Positions 22,451-34,580 are shown, numbered from the stretch's first letter. The stretch is DNA of 64,000 bases from Macrothele yani (GCA_039090855.1 CM076990.1:200203232-200267231), one strand, 5' to 3'. Notes: generated by a model not told the origin, from the letters alone. Numbers and translations are program-made.

Positions 22451-24601
22451 TAATTTCAGGGTGCTGATTCCAAATCTGACCTCAGATTTTCTCTATCACA
22501 TCTCATTTTTATGCTATCGGCATACCCCATTTGCATTGATTTTACCCAAAATTAACTCTTTGTCACTTATGATTGCAAGTTGTTGCGAGGCAGTGACTGC
22601 TTTAGTGTTAAAATATGGTGTTGTATTTTTAGGATAGTGTGTTTATAATATCATTTTATGTAGATACCACATTTATTTAATATTTTGCTTCTGCAGGTCG
22701 TGATCTAACAATGGCTACAACATCCGAAAAAAGGAAATGCAGTAATGACCCAGATATCTTCTGCTGCATCTGTGGCAGCTTCACTTTGCAGGATCAAAGG
22801 TGCAACATCAATACCTTTGTCAAGAAGGCTTATCTTGCCTACTTTAAAGTATGACTTGGAGACCAAGACAAAAATTGGGCTCCTCACAAAGTGTGTAAAA
22901 CCTGTGTTGAAACTTTGCGATCATGGTCTAAAGGAAAGAATGCTAAGCTGAAATTTTGTGTGCCAATGGTTTGGAGAGAACCTACAAACCATTTGGATAA
23001 CTGCTACTTCTGCCTTGTCAATGTAAAAGGTTTCAATAAGAAACACAAACAACACTTACAATACCCAGATATTCCAACTGCCAGATGACCAGTTGAGCAC
23101 TGTGAGGAAATACCTGTGCCTGTATTTACTGAGCTACCAGAGATTGATGTTGAATCCCTCAGTTTACCTGCTTCTACAGATGATGATGCTCGAATCAAAT
23201 ATACGCCATCTGATGCAGATTGGGATAAAATTTCTCTGTTTAGTCAGCCTGAACTGAATGATCTTGTAAGAGATTTGTATTTGCCAAAGCAGTCTGCTGA
23301 ATTATTGGTTTCCAGGCTGCAAGAGAAAGGACTTCTCAGACCTGGCACTAGTGTCTCCTTTTATCATAACAGAGAAGCAGCACTGTGAAAGTACTTCCAT
23401 TCAGATGGTCAACTTGTTTATTGTAATGATGTTGAAGGGCTTCTTCTCAATATGGGACTGCCTGCATATGATTCAAGTGAATGGAGACTTTTTATTGACA
23501 GTAGTAAAAGGAGTTTGAAATGTGTGTTACTTCACAGCAGAAATATATATGGTTCAATCCCAATAGGACACTGTAAAAATAAAAGAAGAGTATGCCAACA
23601 TCAAGATTGTTCTGGATAGATTGGAATACCATGTTCATGGATGGGTAATTTGTGTTGATTTGAAAATGGTAATTTTCTGCTGGGTCAGCAAGGAGGTCGC
23701 ACCAAATACCCTCGTTTCCTGTGCTACTGGGACAGTAGGGCTACATTAGAACACTGAGTTCAAAAGAACTGGCCACCAAGAATGAGTTTGACGCCTGGTG
23801 AAAAGAACATCAAGAATGGAGCCTCTGGTTGATAGGAATAAAATTGTATTTCCCCCACTGCACATAAAACTTGGGTTAATGAAGCAATTCGTCAAAGCTC
23901 TTGATCACACTGGAGACTGCTTCAGCTATATATGTTCTACCTTTTTAAGTCTCAGTGCCGAGAAGAAAAACGCAGGAATATTTCATGGCCCTCAAATAAG
24001 AGAACTCATCAGGGATCCACACTTTGTTACAACAACGACTGCGGCAGAGGCTAGAGCTTGGAATGCATTCTCTGATGTGGTGCGGAATTTCCTTGGGAAC
24101 AGGAAAGCGGACAACTATCGAGAGATTGTGGAGGAGCTGCTCTTGAGTTTCCAAGCACTTGGACGTAGAATGAGCATCAAGGTTCACTACTTATAAATCA
24201 CTTGGCCCAGTTTCCAAAGAACATGGGTCACGTGAGCGAAGAGCAAGGTGAACGCTTTCATCAAGACATTAAAGCCATGGAAGAACGTTACCAAGGCTAT
24301 TGTTAATAACCTTTTTGTACATATTTTTCTTATCTTCACAATTCAATTCTTACATGGTAATATGCATTCACTCACATTGATATGCAGTCACTCTCACAAC
24401 TTTGTGCTACGGCTCATTAAATGTTTGTTTCATTATTATTGTATATTGTATCTTATCTCATTCTTGTATGTATATCTGCTTAGTTATTCGTATATGAGCA
24501 CAAATTTGCTGTTTTTATTGAAAATGCAATATTTGATATCTCAAAAACCTGATGTGAAAGACAAAAACTGATGCCAGATTTGGAATCAGCACCCCAAAAT
24601 T
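22451..24601 (+). mobile_element. DNA transposon with about 35-bp TIRs
   Basis: The ends match as inverted repeats: GGGTGCTGATTCCAAATCTG (22459-22478) against its complement at 24575-24594. The similarity extends outward through TAATTT (22451) and inward through CTCAG/ATCAG. The element holds one disrupted gene and interrupts a mariner remnant. Target duplication is not clear. The superfamily is unassigned. Confidence 0.75.
22711..24290 (+). pseudogene. C2C2-type zinc-binding, transposon-borne protein, inactivated
   Basis: From Met at 22711, MATTSEKRKCSNDPDIFCCI, CGSFTLQDQRCNINTFVKKA, then a frameshift near 22855. It resumes PHKVCKTCVETLRSWSKGKN, MVWREPTNHLDNCYFCLVNV, then IKYTPSDADWDKISLFSQPE, an in-frame TGA near 23386, KYFHSDGQLVYCNDVEGLLL, and further broken frames. 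A long clean segment runs 23798-24196 (VFPPLHIKLGLMKQFVKALD ... AWNAFSDVVRNFLGNRKADN). CxxC pairs at the start suggest zinc binding. Closely similar proteins are common as multicopy 'uncharacterised' genes in arthropods, as I recall. Here the gene sits between TIRs, so it is probably the transposase or its partner. At least three lesions are visible. Confidence 0.7.
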
Positions 24602-25030
24602 ACCTTAAAACCATTGGAATACCTTATGCCAGAAAAAGTGTATTGACCAGTGTTATGTATGGCTTATCTGAATCAGGAAAAAAAAAAAAATAGCAACCAC
24701 ATCCTGCATATCCACCTGAACATGCACCATGTGATTTTTGATTGTTTCCAAAACTTAAGAAGAAACTTGTTGGGAAGCCTTTTTCAAAGGTGCAAAACGT
24801 GTTCATTCAGAGCTGTGGAATACTCAATTGATTATACTACCAACACAGGGATACCATCATGCATTCCAGAATTGGCATAGACATTTTCAACTTTGCATTG
24901 ATGCTGGAGGGGAGTAATTTGAAGAGCAGTAAAAGTTTCATTACGATAAGTGCAATGGCTTTTGTTCTGTGAGATGCCAATTACTTATGTATTAATGAAG
25001 CCACTGCAAATTCTAGAGTTCAAATATCTT
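24602..25030 (+). pseudogene. mariner-like transposase C-terminal remnant
   Basis: Frames read HPAYPPEHAPCDF-like residues near 24700, LKKKLVGKPFSKVQNVF near 24770, and AFQNWHRHFQLCIDAGGE near 24860-24915. The last matches the usual mariner ending (AFQKW..R...CI...G.YFE). Several frameshifts are present. It continues the remnant interrupted at 22450. Confidence 0.55.
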
Positions 25031-25205
25031 TAAAATATAACTTAGTATTAAAGACATTAATAGGATAACATTTACCATTGTCAAATTTTCAGGTTGCACA
25101 CCAACCCATCATCAGGACTGACTCAAGAGAGTAGGTATTGCCACTCATATGTTAATACCTAGCCATTCTGTTCATTAATTGTGGCACCTCTTCTTCTTTC
25201 AATTT

Positions 25206-26599
25206 TACACTGCTGGCCACCCAAAATGCAACACCAAGAAGGACACGAGATAGCAGAGCCAGATTTACTGGACACATAACAACAGCTACAAAGATGAAAC
25301 AATTGAGCTTACAGGCCCGTGCGACTTGCGGAACACGCAGGCATCAATAGTTCGTGTGGCCCCCATGGCTGGCAATAACGGCCGCTACACGCAGCGGCAT
25401 TGAACGAAAGAGGCTGTGGATGTGGGCTTGGGGCATGTCGGTCCAGGCTGCTTCCACACGTTGCCACAGTTCATCAAGCATAGCCACGGGTGGTGCTTGC
25501 CAGGCCACTCGGTTGCCGATCAGAGAGCAGACGGGTTCGATGGGTGACATATCGGGAGAACAGGCGGGCCACGGCAGCAGTGACACCTGGTGAGCCGTGA
25601 AGAATTGTTGCACGATGCGTGCCACGTATGGGCCCGCATTGTCCTCTTGAAACGTGGCCGCTGGCATGTACTGCAGGTAAGGGAGGACTACAGGCTCCAA
25701 AACGTCGGAGATGTAGCGGTGGCTGTTGAGTGCACCGGCGATGCGTACCAGGCGGGTGCAAGTGTCATATCCAATTGCGCCCCAAACTATAACGCCAAGC
25801 GACGGACCGGTATGGCGATGCATAATGCAGGCGTCATACAGTCTCTCGCCGCGGTGCCACCACACGCAGATCCGACCATCATGGTGTTGCAGGCAGAAGC
25901 GGGATTCGTCGGAGAAGACAATGTCGTGCCATTCTGTAGTCCAGGTGCGGTGTTCAACGGCCCACTGCCGCTGCACTTGCCGGTGGTGTAACGTCAACGG
26001 TAATCGAAGCAATGGGCCCCGTGCGACAAGTCCCTGCTCCTGCAGACGACGTCGAATGGTACGTGCTGACACAGGTTGTTGTGCAACACACCCTAATTCC
26101 TGCGCTAACCTTCGTGATGTGGCAGTGCGAGCCGTCAATTCCCGCCGCACAACATGCCGGTCCTCTCGTTCGGTAGTGTGGCACGGCTGCGGTGATCGCT
26201 CACGTCAGTCCGTTTATCCCTCTTACAGAATCCATACTCGCCTCACTGTGGCTGGATGTCGCAGATGTCTCGGTACGATAAACCGCAGTTGCGATAAGAC
26301 ACTATTCGTCCTCTGTCGAACTCCGAAACGTGCTGGAATGACTGCCATATTCTGCGACGAGGCATCAGGAAGCTTCCCACGCACAGATCCGGCAGCACAA
26401 CACACTTCCACTACTTACACCCCGCCTTCTGTGCACCCTTCTAATAGTGCTTCTCAGTGGCATGCCGGGCGCACATGATTTGCATATGCCCTGCAATGAT
26501 AATCGTTTGCATGTCCTATCGCGGGCGACGCATGCTGCGAATTTCAGGCCAATCGGATGCTTCCTTCTTGGTGTTGCATTTTGGGTGGCCAGCAGTGTA
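25206..26599 (-). mobile_element. Tc1/mariner element with about 37-bp TIRs
   Basis: Inverted ends read TACACTGCTGGCCACCCAAA (25206) and the complement at 26599. Similarity continues through ATGCAACACCAAGAAGGA. TA flanks both sides. GC content inside (about 60%) is far above the neighbourhood, which suggests a recent arrival or a GC-rich element lineage. Confidence 0.9.
25344..26150 (-). CDS. Tc1/mariner DD34E transposase, N-terminus decayed
   Basis: The open frame of 268 residues reads MRRELTARTATSRRLAQELG, the second helix-turn-helix SARTIRRRLQEQGLVARGPL, then DDE motifs IVFSDESRFCLQHHDG (first Asp), ATFQEDNAGPYVA (second Asp) and ACSPDMSPIEPVCSLIGNRV (Glu). It ends RVAAVIASHGGHTNY. All three catalytic positions are present. 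Upstream, 26450-26151, pieces of the first helix-turn-helix (RFGVRQRTNSVLSQLRFIVP) lie in other frames with a stop, so the full protein of about 340 residues is not encoded. The enzyme class cuts and pastes at TA. Confidence 0.85.
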   Translation of the reverse strand: MRRELTARTATSRRLAQELGCVAQQPVSARTIRRRLQEQGLVARGPLLRLPLTLHHRQVQRQWAVEHRTWTTEWHDIVFSDESRFCLQHHDGRICVWWHRGERLYDACIMHRHTGPSLGVIVWGAIGYDTCTRLVRIAGALNSHRYISDVLEPVVLPYLQYMPAATFQEDNAGPYVARIVQQFFTAHQVSLLPWPACSPDMSPIEPVCSLIGNRVAWQAPPVAMLDELWQRVEAAWTDMPQAHIHSLFRSMPLRVAAVIASHGGHTNY

Positions 26600-27124
26600 T
26601 ATACTTTCTTCCAACTTCCTTATCACAAAGTGCTGTTATTGGCTGATTCTTTCACATCAACAGCATTTTGCAAAAAGGAATGCACAAACAGAAAGGCTGG
26701 GTATTACTTCACGAGTGGCAACACCCACTCACGAGTTCATCCCAACAACGGGTTGGTATACAACTCAAAAATTTGACAATGGGAAATAAGTGAATAAGTG
26801 TCATCCTAATAATCACCATAATTCTAAGCCAATAACTTTTTAAATGCACTATGTACAAAGGAATAGTTACAGCATTGCTCCAACCCGAGACACCATTCCC
26901 TATTCTCAACATAACTGACAAATTTCAATCAACCAGTTATCACCATATTTTAACATCTCAGCTGCTATATTAGTTGTGTGTCAATATTGCTGTAAATGGT
27001 GAAGTTTGATACGGAAACAATAAGTAAATAAAATAATCAGTCAAAAATTTATCTGGTAGTTTGTATTTCTTTCAGCTTAGTGATATGTATGTATGTTACG
27101 TCATCTATTCTTTAAGCACTAACC

Positions 27125-27600
27125 ATTTGAAGAAATTTTATAAGCTATACAAACCCTTTTTCTGAGATCCCTGCTGTACTTGCTTCTATATCAGCATCAT
27201 CTGCTTCTACCCCAAATACATCACTGCTTCGTGTTCTAATAAATTACAGAAAAGTATTTTCTTTTTTATCCCATGTTTCACTTAACTGATTAGGGTCTAT
27301 CATTTCTTTGTTCTCTTACTTTTCTCTTTCTCTCTCTCTCTCTCTCTCACACACACACTTAAAACTTAATTTCCCCCCGTTCTTTCTGTCTTTGTACTTC
27401 CAGAATGATTTCTTATCTTTCTATTAAGTCCATTCTTGCCTGCCCACCTTATCTTTCCTAAATTTGCCTTATGCATTTTACAGCACTACTCAGCCTCATT
27501 AACTCTACCTTGCCAGATACTTTTTTTTTTCTTCCTTTTTACAGCTTCCTTAACTTCACTGTTCTACCAAGCATTACCTTCAGTGATAACCACTGTTGCA
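27125..27600 (-). pseudogene. LINE-derived remnants
   Basis: The minus strand at 27240-27150 reads TRSSDVFGVEADDADIEAST, AGISEKGFV, stop. At 27560-27430 it reads EAVKRKKKK, VSGKVELMRLSSAVKCIRQI. The second segment resembles the linker ahead of the RT domain in LINE ORF2 proteins ('WWNEEVK.AVKRKK'). A (TC)n(AC)n microsatellite lies at 27325-27358. I cannot place the first segment. Confidence 0.3.
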
Positions 27601-27619
27601 GTACCACAAACATCTACGG

Positions 27620-30180
27620 CAGGTGTGTCAAACTCAAAATCCCAACTGGGGCGAATAATCTGGGTGTAAAGTCATGTGGGCCGCAAGAAAAAGAAATAGT
27701 CATATTATATAATATATAATCTGTAATGTATGAATTTACAGAAATACATATTGTTTGCTAAACAACAATAACACAGATTAATGTTTTCTTTCCGATATCT
27801 GACATCTCTTTTCTGTCACCAACTTTCCTATTTCGGGAGAAATATTATTGGCTGAGGCAACTTTTAAGACTGAACCAAGGTGAATGTCTGTCAATCTGTA
27901 TCTACCAGGAGACTTGTTTCCTTTCATTAATGAGAATAGTTGCTTGCACTGGTAGGTACTTCCGAACATGGAAATAATTTCACACGCAAATTTTCAAGTT
28001 TCTACAAATCGCGCAGGCATATACTTGTAAAAATCAAGGACACCAACCTGGTTGAATTTGTTCTTTAAATTTCAATCGCACTGAATCTCAATCAGATCTA
28101 TTTACATATGACCTGGCACTTTTTCTATGTCAGTTGAAAAAAGGGCTGAAAACACAGAAAACTTGTCTTCCAAAGATTTAAAACATTGAAACCTATTTTC
28201 AAATTTACATTTCAGACATTGAATTTTTTTGACGTACCTTATAGGAAACAGTTTCACTTGTACTGGTTTTGTATGCCCCACAAGTCGGTATATGCGTTAA
28301 GTCTTCATTTTTTACCTGTTTTTCCCAAAGAAGTAACTTACATTTTAACGCTTTAACTTGGTCATTCAAGTTCATTATAAATTGATATTTTCCTTGCAAT
28401 TTCAAATTTAAAGCTGACAAGTGATTTGTTATATCGACCAAGAAGGACAGATCTTGTAACCACATCGAATCCGACAAAAGGCTGGTGTCTTGTTCTTTTA
28501 TGTCTAAAAATTGACTTATTTCATCTTTCAATTTCTAGAATCTTTCAAGAACCTTGGAGCAGGATATCCAGCACACTACTGCATAGTATGGTAAACCAGA
28601 ATATTCGCTTTCTAAATCTGTTAAAAAGCGGAAAATTGTCACTGCTTTAAATCACAGGATCTTATAAAGTTTATCATTTGTTTTATGGGTTTTATCACAT
28701 TTGCCATGTTCATCACTTTGAACATAACACCTCTTGATGTATTATGCAATGTACGTGCTGGAAATTAGGTCTGTCACAAGTTTCATTCACTTTTCTTTGC
28801 AAATGCCACGAAACTGTTATTTTGTCCTGTCATACATGGGGCCCCGTCCGTCACTACAGATGACAATTTTGACAGAGGTAAATCATATTTTTGGCGAAGT
28901 TCACTAACAGAACTAAAAACATCATCTCCAGTTGTAGTGTCGTGCAACGGTACCATTTCCAATAATTCCTCAAAAATATTGAATTCCGCATCGCAAGCAC
29001 GAATCACAAGCTAAATGAGCTACGCCACCAATGTCCATACTCTCGTCACAAGCGATAGAAAAAGGTTAAAATTAGATGCTTTTGTTTTGATCTGATCACT
29101 CATATTGCAAGCTAGATCAGTTGCTCTTTCAGCAACCGTATTTCATGACAATGAAAAGCCTTGAAAAGTCTTTACACTTCCGGGGAAAACAATTTCAGCA
29201 GCTTTTATCATGCAGGTTTTTATAAAATCACCTTCCATGAAAGCTTCTGAGTGTTTGGCTATTAACTTCAACAATACGTAGCTTGCATGTACTGCAGCTT
29301 CGCTTTCTTGTGTTACTTTGGTAAACATCGTCTGTTGCTGTTTTAATCCTTACTTTAACTCTTTTAACTTATCTTGTCGCATTAATACATCATACTGGTC
29401 GTATTTTGATTTATGTTGTTCATAAAGACGTTTGATATTACATAACTTCGGGACACTGATGACACTATTGCACACTAAGCAAACAATTTGATTTTTCACT
29501 TCACCGCAAAAATAATCCAATTCTCGCTTCTCTTGAAAAACACGATGTTCATCGGCAATTTTTCGTTTACTACCACTCGGTTTTGAGAGAGACATAGTTG
29601 CTTATACATAACCTTAACAAAGAATAATATTTACTTTCCTTCAGCACAGGCGAAAGCCGGCTGATTTTGAGAGCTTGCATCACCTAAGCCTGACCTGAGT
29701 GCGAGCGCACGGAAGTTGGAGAGGTGAGTAAGGGGAATGCAGGGGTGGAGGTAACAGATGATGTGTGGCTCTAAATAAATTTGGGTGAGTTGCGCATGGC
29801 ATCATCACAAGCAGCGGATGTCAGCGAAACCGACTCCTTTGATCGTCGTGGTTAGTTTTACTCTTGAGTTTTTCTGGCGCTTTTTTCATTCGGATGTTCT
29901 TGGTTTATTAATATTGTTTTCGTATGTGTGTTTCGAGTGGGAATTTACTGATTCTAAGTAAAAAAATTATAGGAGCTTTAATATTAATATTTGGTGAAAA
30001 CTTAATTTTTGACTGTTCCATTTTCTGTTGTACACATATAACCTCAAAATAGCTATGCCGCGCGCCATTTTCATGTTTAATTTACGAACACTCTGAATGC
30101 TGGCAGCATTCAACGTGTTTCCCCATAATAAGCTGGGGCCACACAGATACGAGTCAGGGACCGCGAGTTTGACATACCTG
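27620..30180 (-). mobile_element. hAT transposon, GTF2IRD2-like, with 8-bp target duplication
   Basis: TIRs are CAGGTGTGTCAAACTC at 27620 and the complement GAGTTTGACATACCTG ending at 30180. Flanking octamers are ATCTACGG (27612-27619) and CTCTACGG (30181-30188), seven of eight alike, as expected for a hAT insertion with one later change. The gene inside is broken. Confidence 0.9.
28205..29595 (-). pseudogene. hAT transposase (GTF2IRD2/ZBED-like), inactivated
   Basis: The minus strand begins MSLSKPSGSKRKIADEHRVF at 29595. It continues with ELDYFCGEVKNQIVCLVCNS (zinc-binding Cys pair), IKRLYEQHKSKYDQYDVLMR, a stop, then MFTKVTQESEAAVHASYVLL, HSEAFMEGDFIKTCMIKAAE, a frameshift, VIRACDAEFNIFEELLEMVP, DLPLSKLSSVVTDGAPCMTG (Asp of the RNase H-like core), and after further breaks LSFLVDITNHLSALNLKLQG. 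This is the layout of GTF2IRD2-type hAT proteins. Several stops and shifts rule out activity. The C-terminal dimerisation part is poorly kept (about 28200-27640). Confidence 0.85.
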
Positions 30181-30189
30181 CTCTACGGC

Positions 30190-31235
30190 AACGATACAAC
30201 TCTTAAAAACACATCCACGTCTGTTCCACATCCCTCACATGTACTGAACTGATTCAATCATTCACTGATAGGCTTACCATAAGTCCAGGTTTTCAGGTCT
30301 CGTTCGAGAGTTATTGGCTGTTCTGTCCTGGTCAGAATAGAAAAAACAAACTATACAGGAAACTCTCTCTAATAAAAATTCCCTCCTAATCCAGACTCCA
30401 TCCCTAACTGGAAATTTTCAGCAGTAAAAACTAAAAAAATTCGTAGTTTTAGCATTTTTTTTAGTAGTAAAAACTACAAAAATCCGTAGTTTTTAAGGGT
30501 TTTTCAGTAGTAATGAATAAAATAGCATTACACACTCTGTAACAAACAAATTGTTAGGGCAGCAAAATGACAGTTTAAATTCATAAAAGAAAAGCAAATA
30601 TTTACTTAAACAACTGTCCATAAATTGAAAACTTTTTGAGGGTACTTAAACAATTGTCCATAAATTGAAGATTTTTTGAGGGAAACACTAAGTGCCACCA
30701 ACATTTTTTTTTTTTTTCTAATTTTCCTCAAAATCAGTCTATGTTTCAAAGGGAACCTTACAGTAAACATACTAAGTGTCTACACATATTTGAAGTTGTT
30801 CATGGTGGTCTTCAAACCACAAAAATACAAAAATTAAAAGAAAAAAAAACAAGAAACGTTATTCGAAAAAAATGGCAGAAGTGCACAAAAAAGACCAGAT
30901 TTTTTTGAAAAATTTCCAAGTGAAATGTACCCTTTCTTATTTCCTACAGTACTTTCTTTGCACATCAATCAAGGGAACAAGTATTTTTGCTTTTTAATAA
31001 GGCAGAAAATTATTATTTATCAGGTCCTTCCTAAAAAATGCACTGTTTCCATGACCAGTACAGTTGTTTTCATGGTAGAATGAGGGTCGGCATTGTTGCT
31101 GTTTAAACTTTAATTCTGCTAAAAATTCATGATTTTCCATTACTTTTCGCTATATTTAGAAATAAAAAGAGCATTTTTCCTTTTGTTTAAAAATAAATTC
31201 TAGTTCAAAATCGGAACTTTAACTTATTGTCACCG
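30190..31235. other. intronic, AT-rich, short local duplications only
   Basis: 'gtagtttttaag/agc' is repeated at about 30440-30500, and 'cttaaacaactgtccataaa' twice at about 30604-30665. I see no gene. Confidence 0.5.
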
Positions 31236-31865
31236 ATTTCTGTTTCCTGTAATTATTTTTTCTGCAGAATGAGCAAGTACTGGCATTTCTGAATTTTAAT
31301 TTTTCTTTAAGCAAAAGAACGAAACACTTGCTCTATCCTCTGACGTATCAAGAAGTGACTAAACAAATGAGGAAAGCACATATTTTAAGGGAAATATCTA
31401 CGTAAAATATGGAAAATCAGCACTGCATTGTTCACCCTCCCGTGAAACAATTTTGAGTCAAGGAAATGATGCAGATTCCACCACAGACAGATTAAGTGCT
31501 GGTTTGGAAATTTAATTTCACTTAAAAAAAGGGGACTGCAACAAAACAAGCTTGTTCTCTACTGATTGGTTTTAAGAAGATACTATCAGAAAGGAAAACA
31601 TATTTTATTAGAAAAAATTCTTAAAAAATATGTCGTTTTTTCACTATAAAAGGTATTGAAAACAAGGAACCTGATCAGAAAAATATAAAAAAAGAAATAA
31701 ATAAGAATATAATGAGGGTGGAATAACAACAACAAAAACAAAAAACAACAACAAGGAATTGGATCACAAAAATTCCAAAATGCAGAAACGGAAAATGACA
31801 GAACATCGCTACTAGAGCAGTCACTTCCGTCAGTACTTTCCTCGGTTTTTCCAATTGCTGGCCAC
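31236..31865. repeat. old direct repeat, copy 1 (copy 2 at about 33360-33950)
   Basis: Shared order of motifs: 'actgcattgttcacc', 'gatgcagattccaccac-gacagattaa', 'ttaatttcacttaa', 'aaaattcttaaaaaatatg', 'gacagaacat'. The copies are about 75-80% alike by eye. Non-coding. Confidence 0.6.
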
Positions 31866-32282
31866 CCTATTGTAATTTTTTTACCTATAGTGGAATATCA
31901 TTGGCAGCAGTGTTTGTGAAGATGATTCGCTATGTTTTCCTTATTCACACAATATTTCATATGAAATCAAACAGTAACTCTTCACCATCCAGGTGATAAA
32001 ATATTACTTGGTTTTGAAAGAACTGCAGCATGATTCCTTGAAAATAATTTTCACTGGTGAGAGTTTCAGCATTACAGCTTGCAAAAGATAGCAAGTTTCC
32101 CAACTCAATATCCATCTAATCAAACACTGCTATCAATGATTGCAATATATACATTGAAACATGTAGACTACAAACAAAAAACATATACCACATCAACACA
32201 GGATGACAAACTACTGTAGAATTATTTTAAACTCACAAACTAAAAATATATATATACATACACATAACACAATGACACTTAC

Positions 32283-32368
32283 TAAGAATGCTGATGCTGT
32301 CTTCAAGAAGACACAGCAAATTCAATACCATCCAAAGTTCATCCAAAGCTTCATAAGTCTTTGTAATT
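32283..32368 (-). CDS. unidentified host gene, internal exon (28 codons)
   Basis: The acceptor tgttttag and the donor gtaagtg bound 86 nt on the minus strand. The reading is one base, ITKTYEALDELWMVLNLLCL, LEDSISIL, one base. The first base completes Arg with the AG left by exon 44925-45048, and the last base starts the Asn completed by exon 14301-14471, so both joins hold in phase. The helix-forming, Leu-rich pattern suits an ARM/HEAT-type helical repeat, but no family is identified. Confidence 0.75.
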
Positions 32369-32649
32369 CTAAAACATAGTATACTGTATTAACCAGAGTA
32401 AAACCTAATACTCTAGAACACAATTTTAAGACACTGTACTTTCAAATTCTCATATTACACTGGAAAACTTATGGTAACAGACATTTAATTAGTTTTGGGT
32501 CAAAATTACTACATATCACAAAAAAAAAAAAAAAAAAAAAAATCTTTATTTAAAAACCTAGCCAGAAGCTTGAGTTTATTTGCTATTTTTTGTAATATAT
32601 AAGTTAAGTTCCCTCTAACATTCAACACAATAGAATTCTAAATACCATA

Positions 32650-33060
32650 ATACAGGTAGTCATAATTAAAGTATTCCTATTCCAAAGCATCTGCAGAGAC
32701 ATCTAGTGGGTACACATACACATTCACTCACACAGACATGCACACAGCAGAAATACTATTCAAAACATGCAAAAGCTATTCCCGAAGGAAAAACAGTAGT
32801 TCAAAACTTACCACGACGGTAAATGGCACTCGAGCAGCAAAAATGCCTAACATTTGCATATGCTTCAGGCAATCAACTGGTATAAAGAAAGATGAGATGT
32901 TTTGTATCATTCATGCAAACAATCAAATTCTACATAAAGTGTTGAATTTTGATCCTTATAAGATCAGCAACACCCAACAGTTGTTGTCCAGTGACATGGG
33001 CACTGTCATGACTAACATCTGCTCTGACATTCTCTGCTCAAATAGAGATTAACAATGTGT
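32650..33060 (+). pseudogene. mariner (DUF4817-type) remnant
   Basis: The frame 32899-33052 reads MFCIIHANNQILHKVLNFDP, YKISNTQQLLSSDMGTVMTN. This matches the '..VLKFYPYKI...QQLLPSD' segment typical of these transposases. The start 'tcataattaaagtattccta' near 32660 resembles the tip at about 15992. The remainder is decayed. Confidence 0.5.
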
Positions 33061-33359
33061 GGCCGTGGAAACTCTAGCAGGAAGATATAGGCTAATTTTC
33101 ACCTCAATTAAACTGTGAACACAAATAAATGCTGCATTTGGGTTGCAGAAAATCCCCATGCAATACAAAAAGACTTTTACTTTGCTGATAACTCCTTGTT
33201 TAGTGTGAATTCACAGAATCTTCTATCATCAGACCATTCTTTTTTGAAGAATATTGTTGAACTGGACCTGTGATCTTCTCTGTTACTGTCCAGAGATATT
33301 AAGAGATGCACAGTTTTGTTGTCCCGCAACTGCAGCAGTGATTTTGATTTTATATCAAC

Positions 33360-33950
33360 AGACAAAAAATGAAAGCATTTTTTTCTTTCATTTACAAAAA
33401 ATTAATAAAGTTCAAAATTAAAACATCAACTCTTTGTAGTTGTCTTTTGTTCCCCATAAAGATGTTTTTCTCTGCACACTCAGAACACAGTAGCATTTCT
33501 GAACATTAATTTCACTTAAAACAAAAAACACACAATTTAAGAAGTCAGTACTGCATTATTCAGTCTGTCATAAAAATAATTTTACAGGTCATGGAAATCA
33601 CTCAGATTCCATCATGGATAGATTAAATACTGATTTTAAGATTTAATTTTGCTTTAAGGAGGAGGAGGGAGCAAAAATACTCTACTGAATGGTTCTGGAG
33701 AAGAAACTGTTAAAGCAGAAAAATATGTATTTCATTAGAAAAAGTTCTTAAAAAATACAAAGTTGCTTTTACTCACTGCTATCAAAGATATTAAAAACAA
33801 GAAACATGCTCAGAAAAATATATTTAAAAAAATATAATCAGAAAGAGCAAGAAAAAAAAAAAGCAGCTTGGTCAGAAAAATTCGAAATTCCAAAAATCAC
33901 AGAACATTCTCATTCGTAGTAGAACAATAATTTCTGGCAGTGGTTTCAGA
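33360..33950. repeat. old direct repeat, copy 2
   Basis: Partner of 31236-31865 with the same motif order and polarity. The copies are about 2.1 kb apart and flank the exon at 32283-32368. Confidence 0.6.
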
Positions 33951-33954
33951 TATT

Positions 33955-34580
33955 TACAGCCAATGAAGATATCCAAAAAATATTGAATAGATATCGAGGA
34001 CATGTCATGATATCACAACAATGAAGAAAATTTCATGCATGTGGTTTATTACAAAATTTACATTAAAATTGCTTCAGATCTTTCTGCTGAACATTTGTTC
34101 ACGTTGGTAGCAAGTATTCAACTGGTGGACATTGTTTCTGTAACTGTTGCCAGCAGAGATTTCCAAATAATCTGAATATGGAAAGGCGCATCTGAATCAC
34201 AAGAGTTTTTGTTTACGAGAATTTTGATGCTTTCCCTGCAGAATAAGGACATTTATCAGAAGGATGTCACCTTTCTCCAACAAATTTTCCCTATGCTACA
34301 GGGAAAGCATCAAAATTATCTTAAGCAAAAACGCTTGTAATTAGGATGCACCTTTCGACATTGTGATTATTTGCAAATCTCTACTGACAACAGTTACAGA
34401 AGTGGATGTCCATCATGGAAGTACTTGTAACCAGTGTGAACAAGGCTGACGTTCAGCAGAAAGCTTTAATGGAATTTTAATGTAAATTATGTAATAAATC
34501 ACGTGTGAAATTTTCTTCATTATTGTATGTATTCTATTACGTGAAATGCCCTTTTTGCCGATATCGTGATATTAAAAACT
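33955..34580. repeat. large palindrome (fold-back or MITE), about 290-bp arms
   Basis: The left arm (about 33955-34245, with 'atatcgaggacatgtcatg', 'cagatctttctgctgaac', 'gatgctttccctgcag') is matched in reverse by 34300-34580 ('ctacagggaaagcatcaaaa', 'gttcagcagaaagc', 'gccgatatcgtgatatt'). The spacer is about 50 bp. No ORF of note. Such fold-backs are usually non-autonomous DNA elements. Confidence 0.75.

Noticed and set aside
25726..26478. 250-residue plus-strand ORF (Cys/Arg-rich)
   Set aside because: It is the antisense shadow of the Tc1/mariner transposase at 25344-26150 and has no recognised domain.
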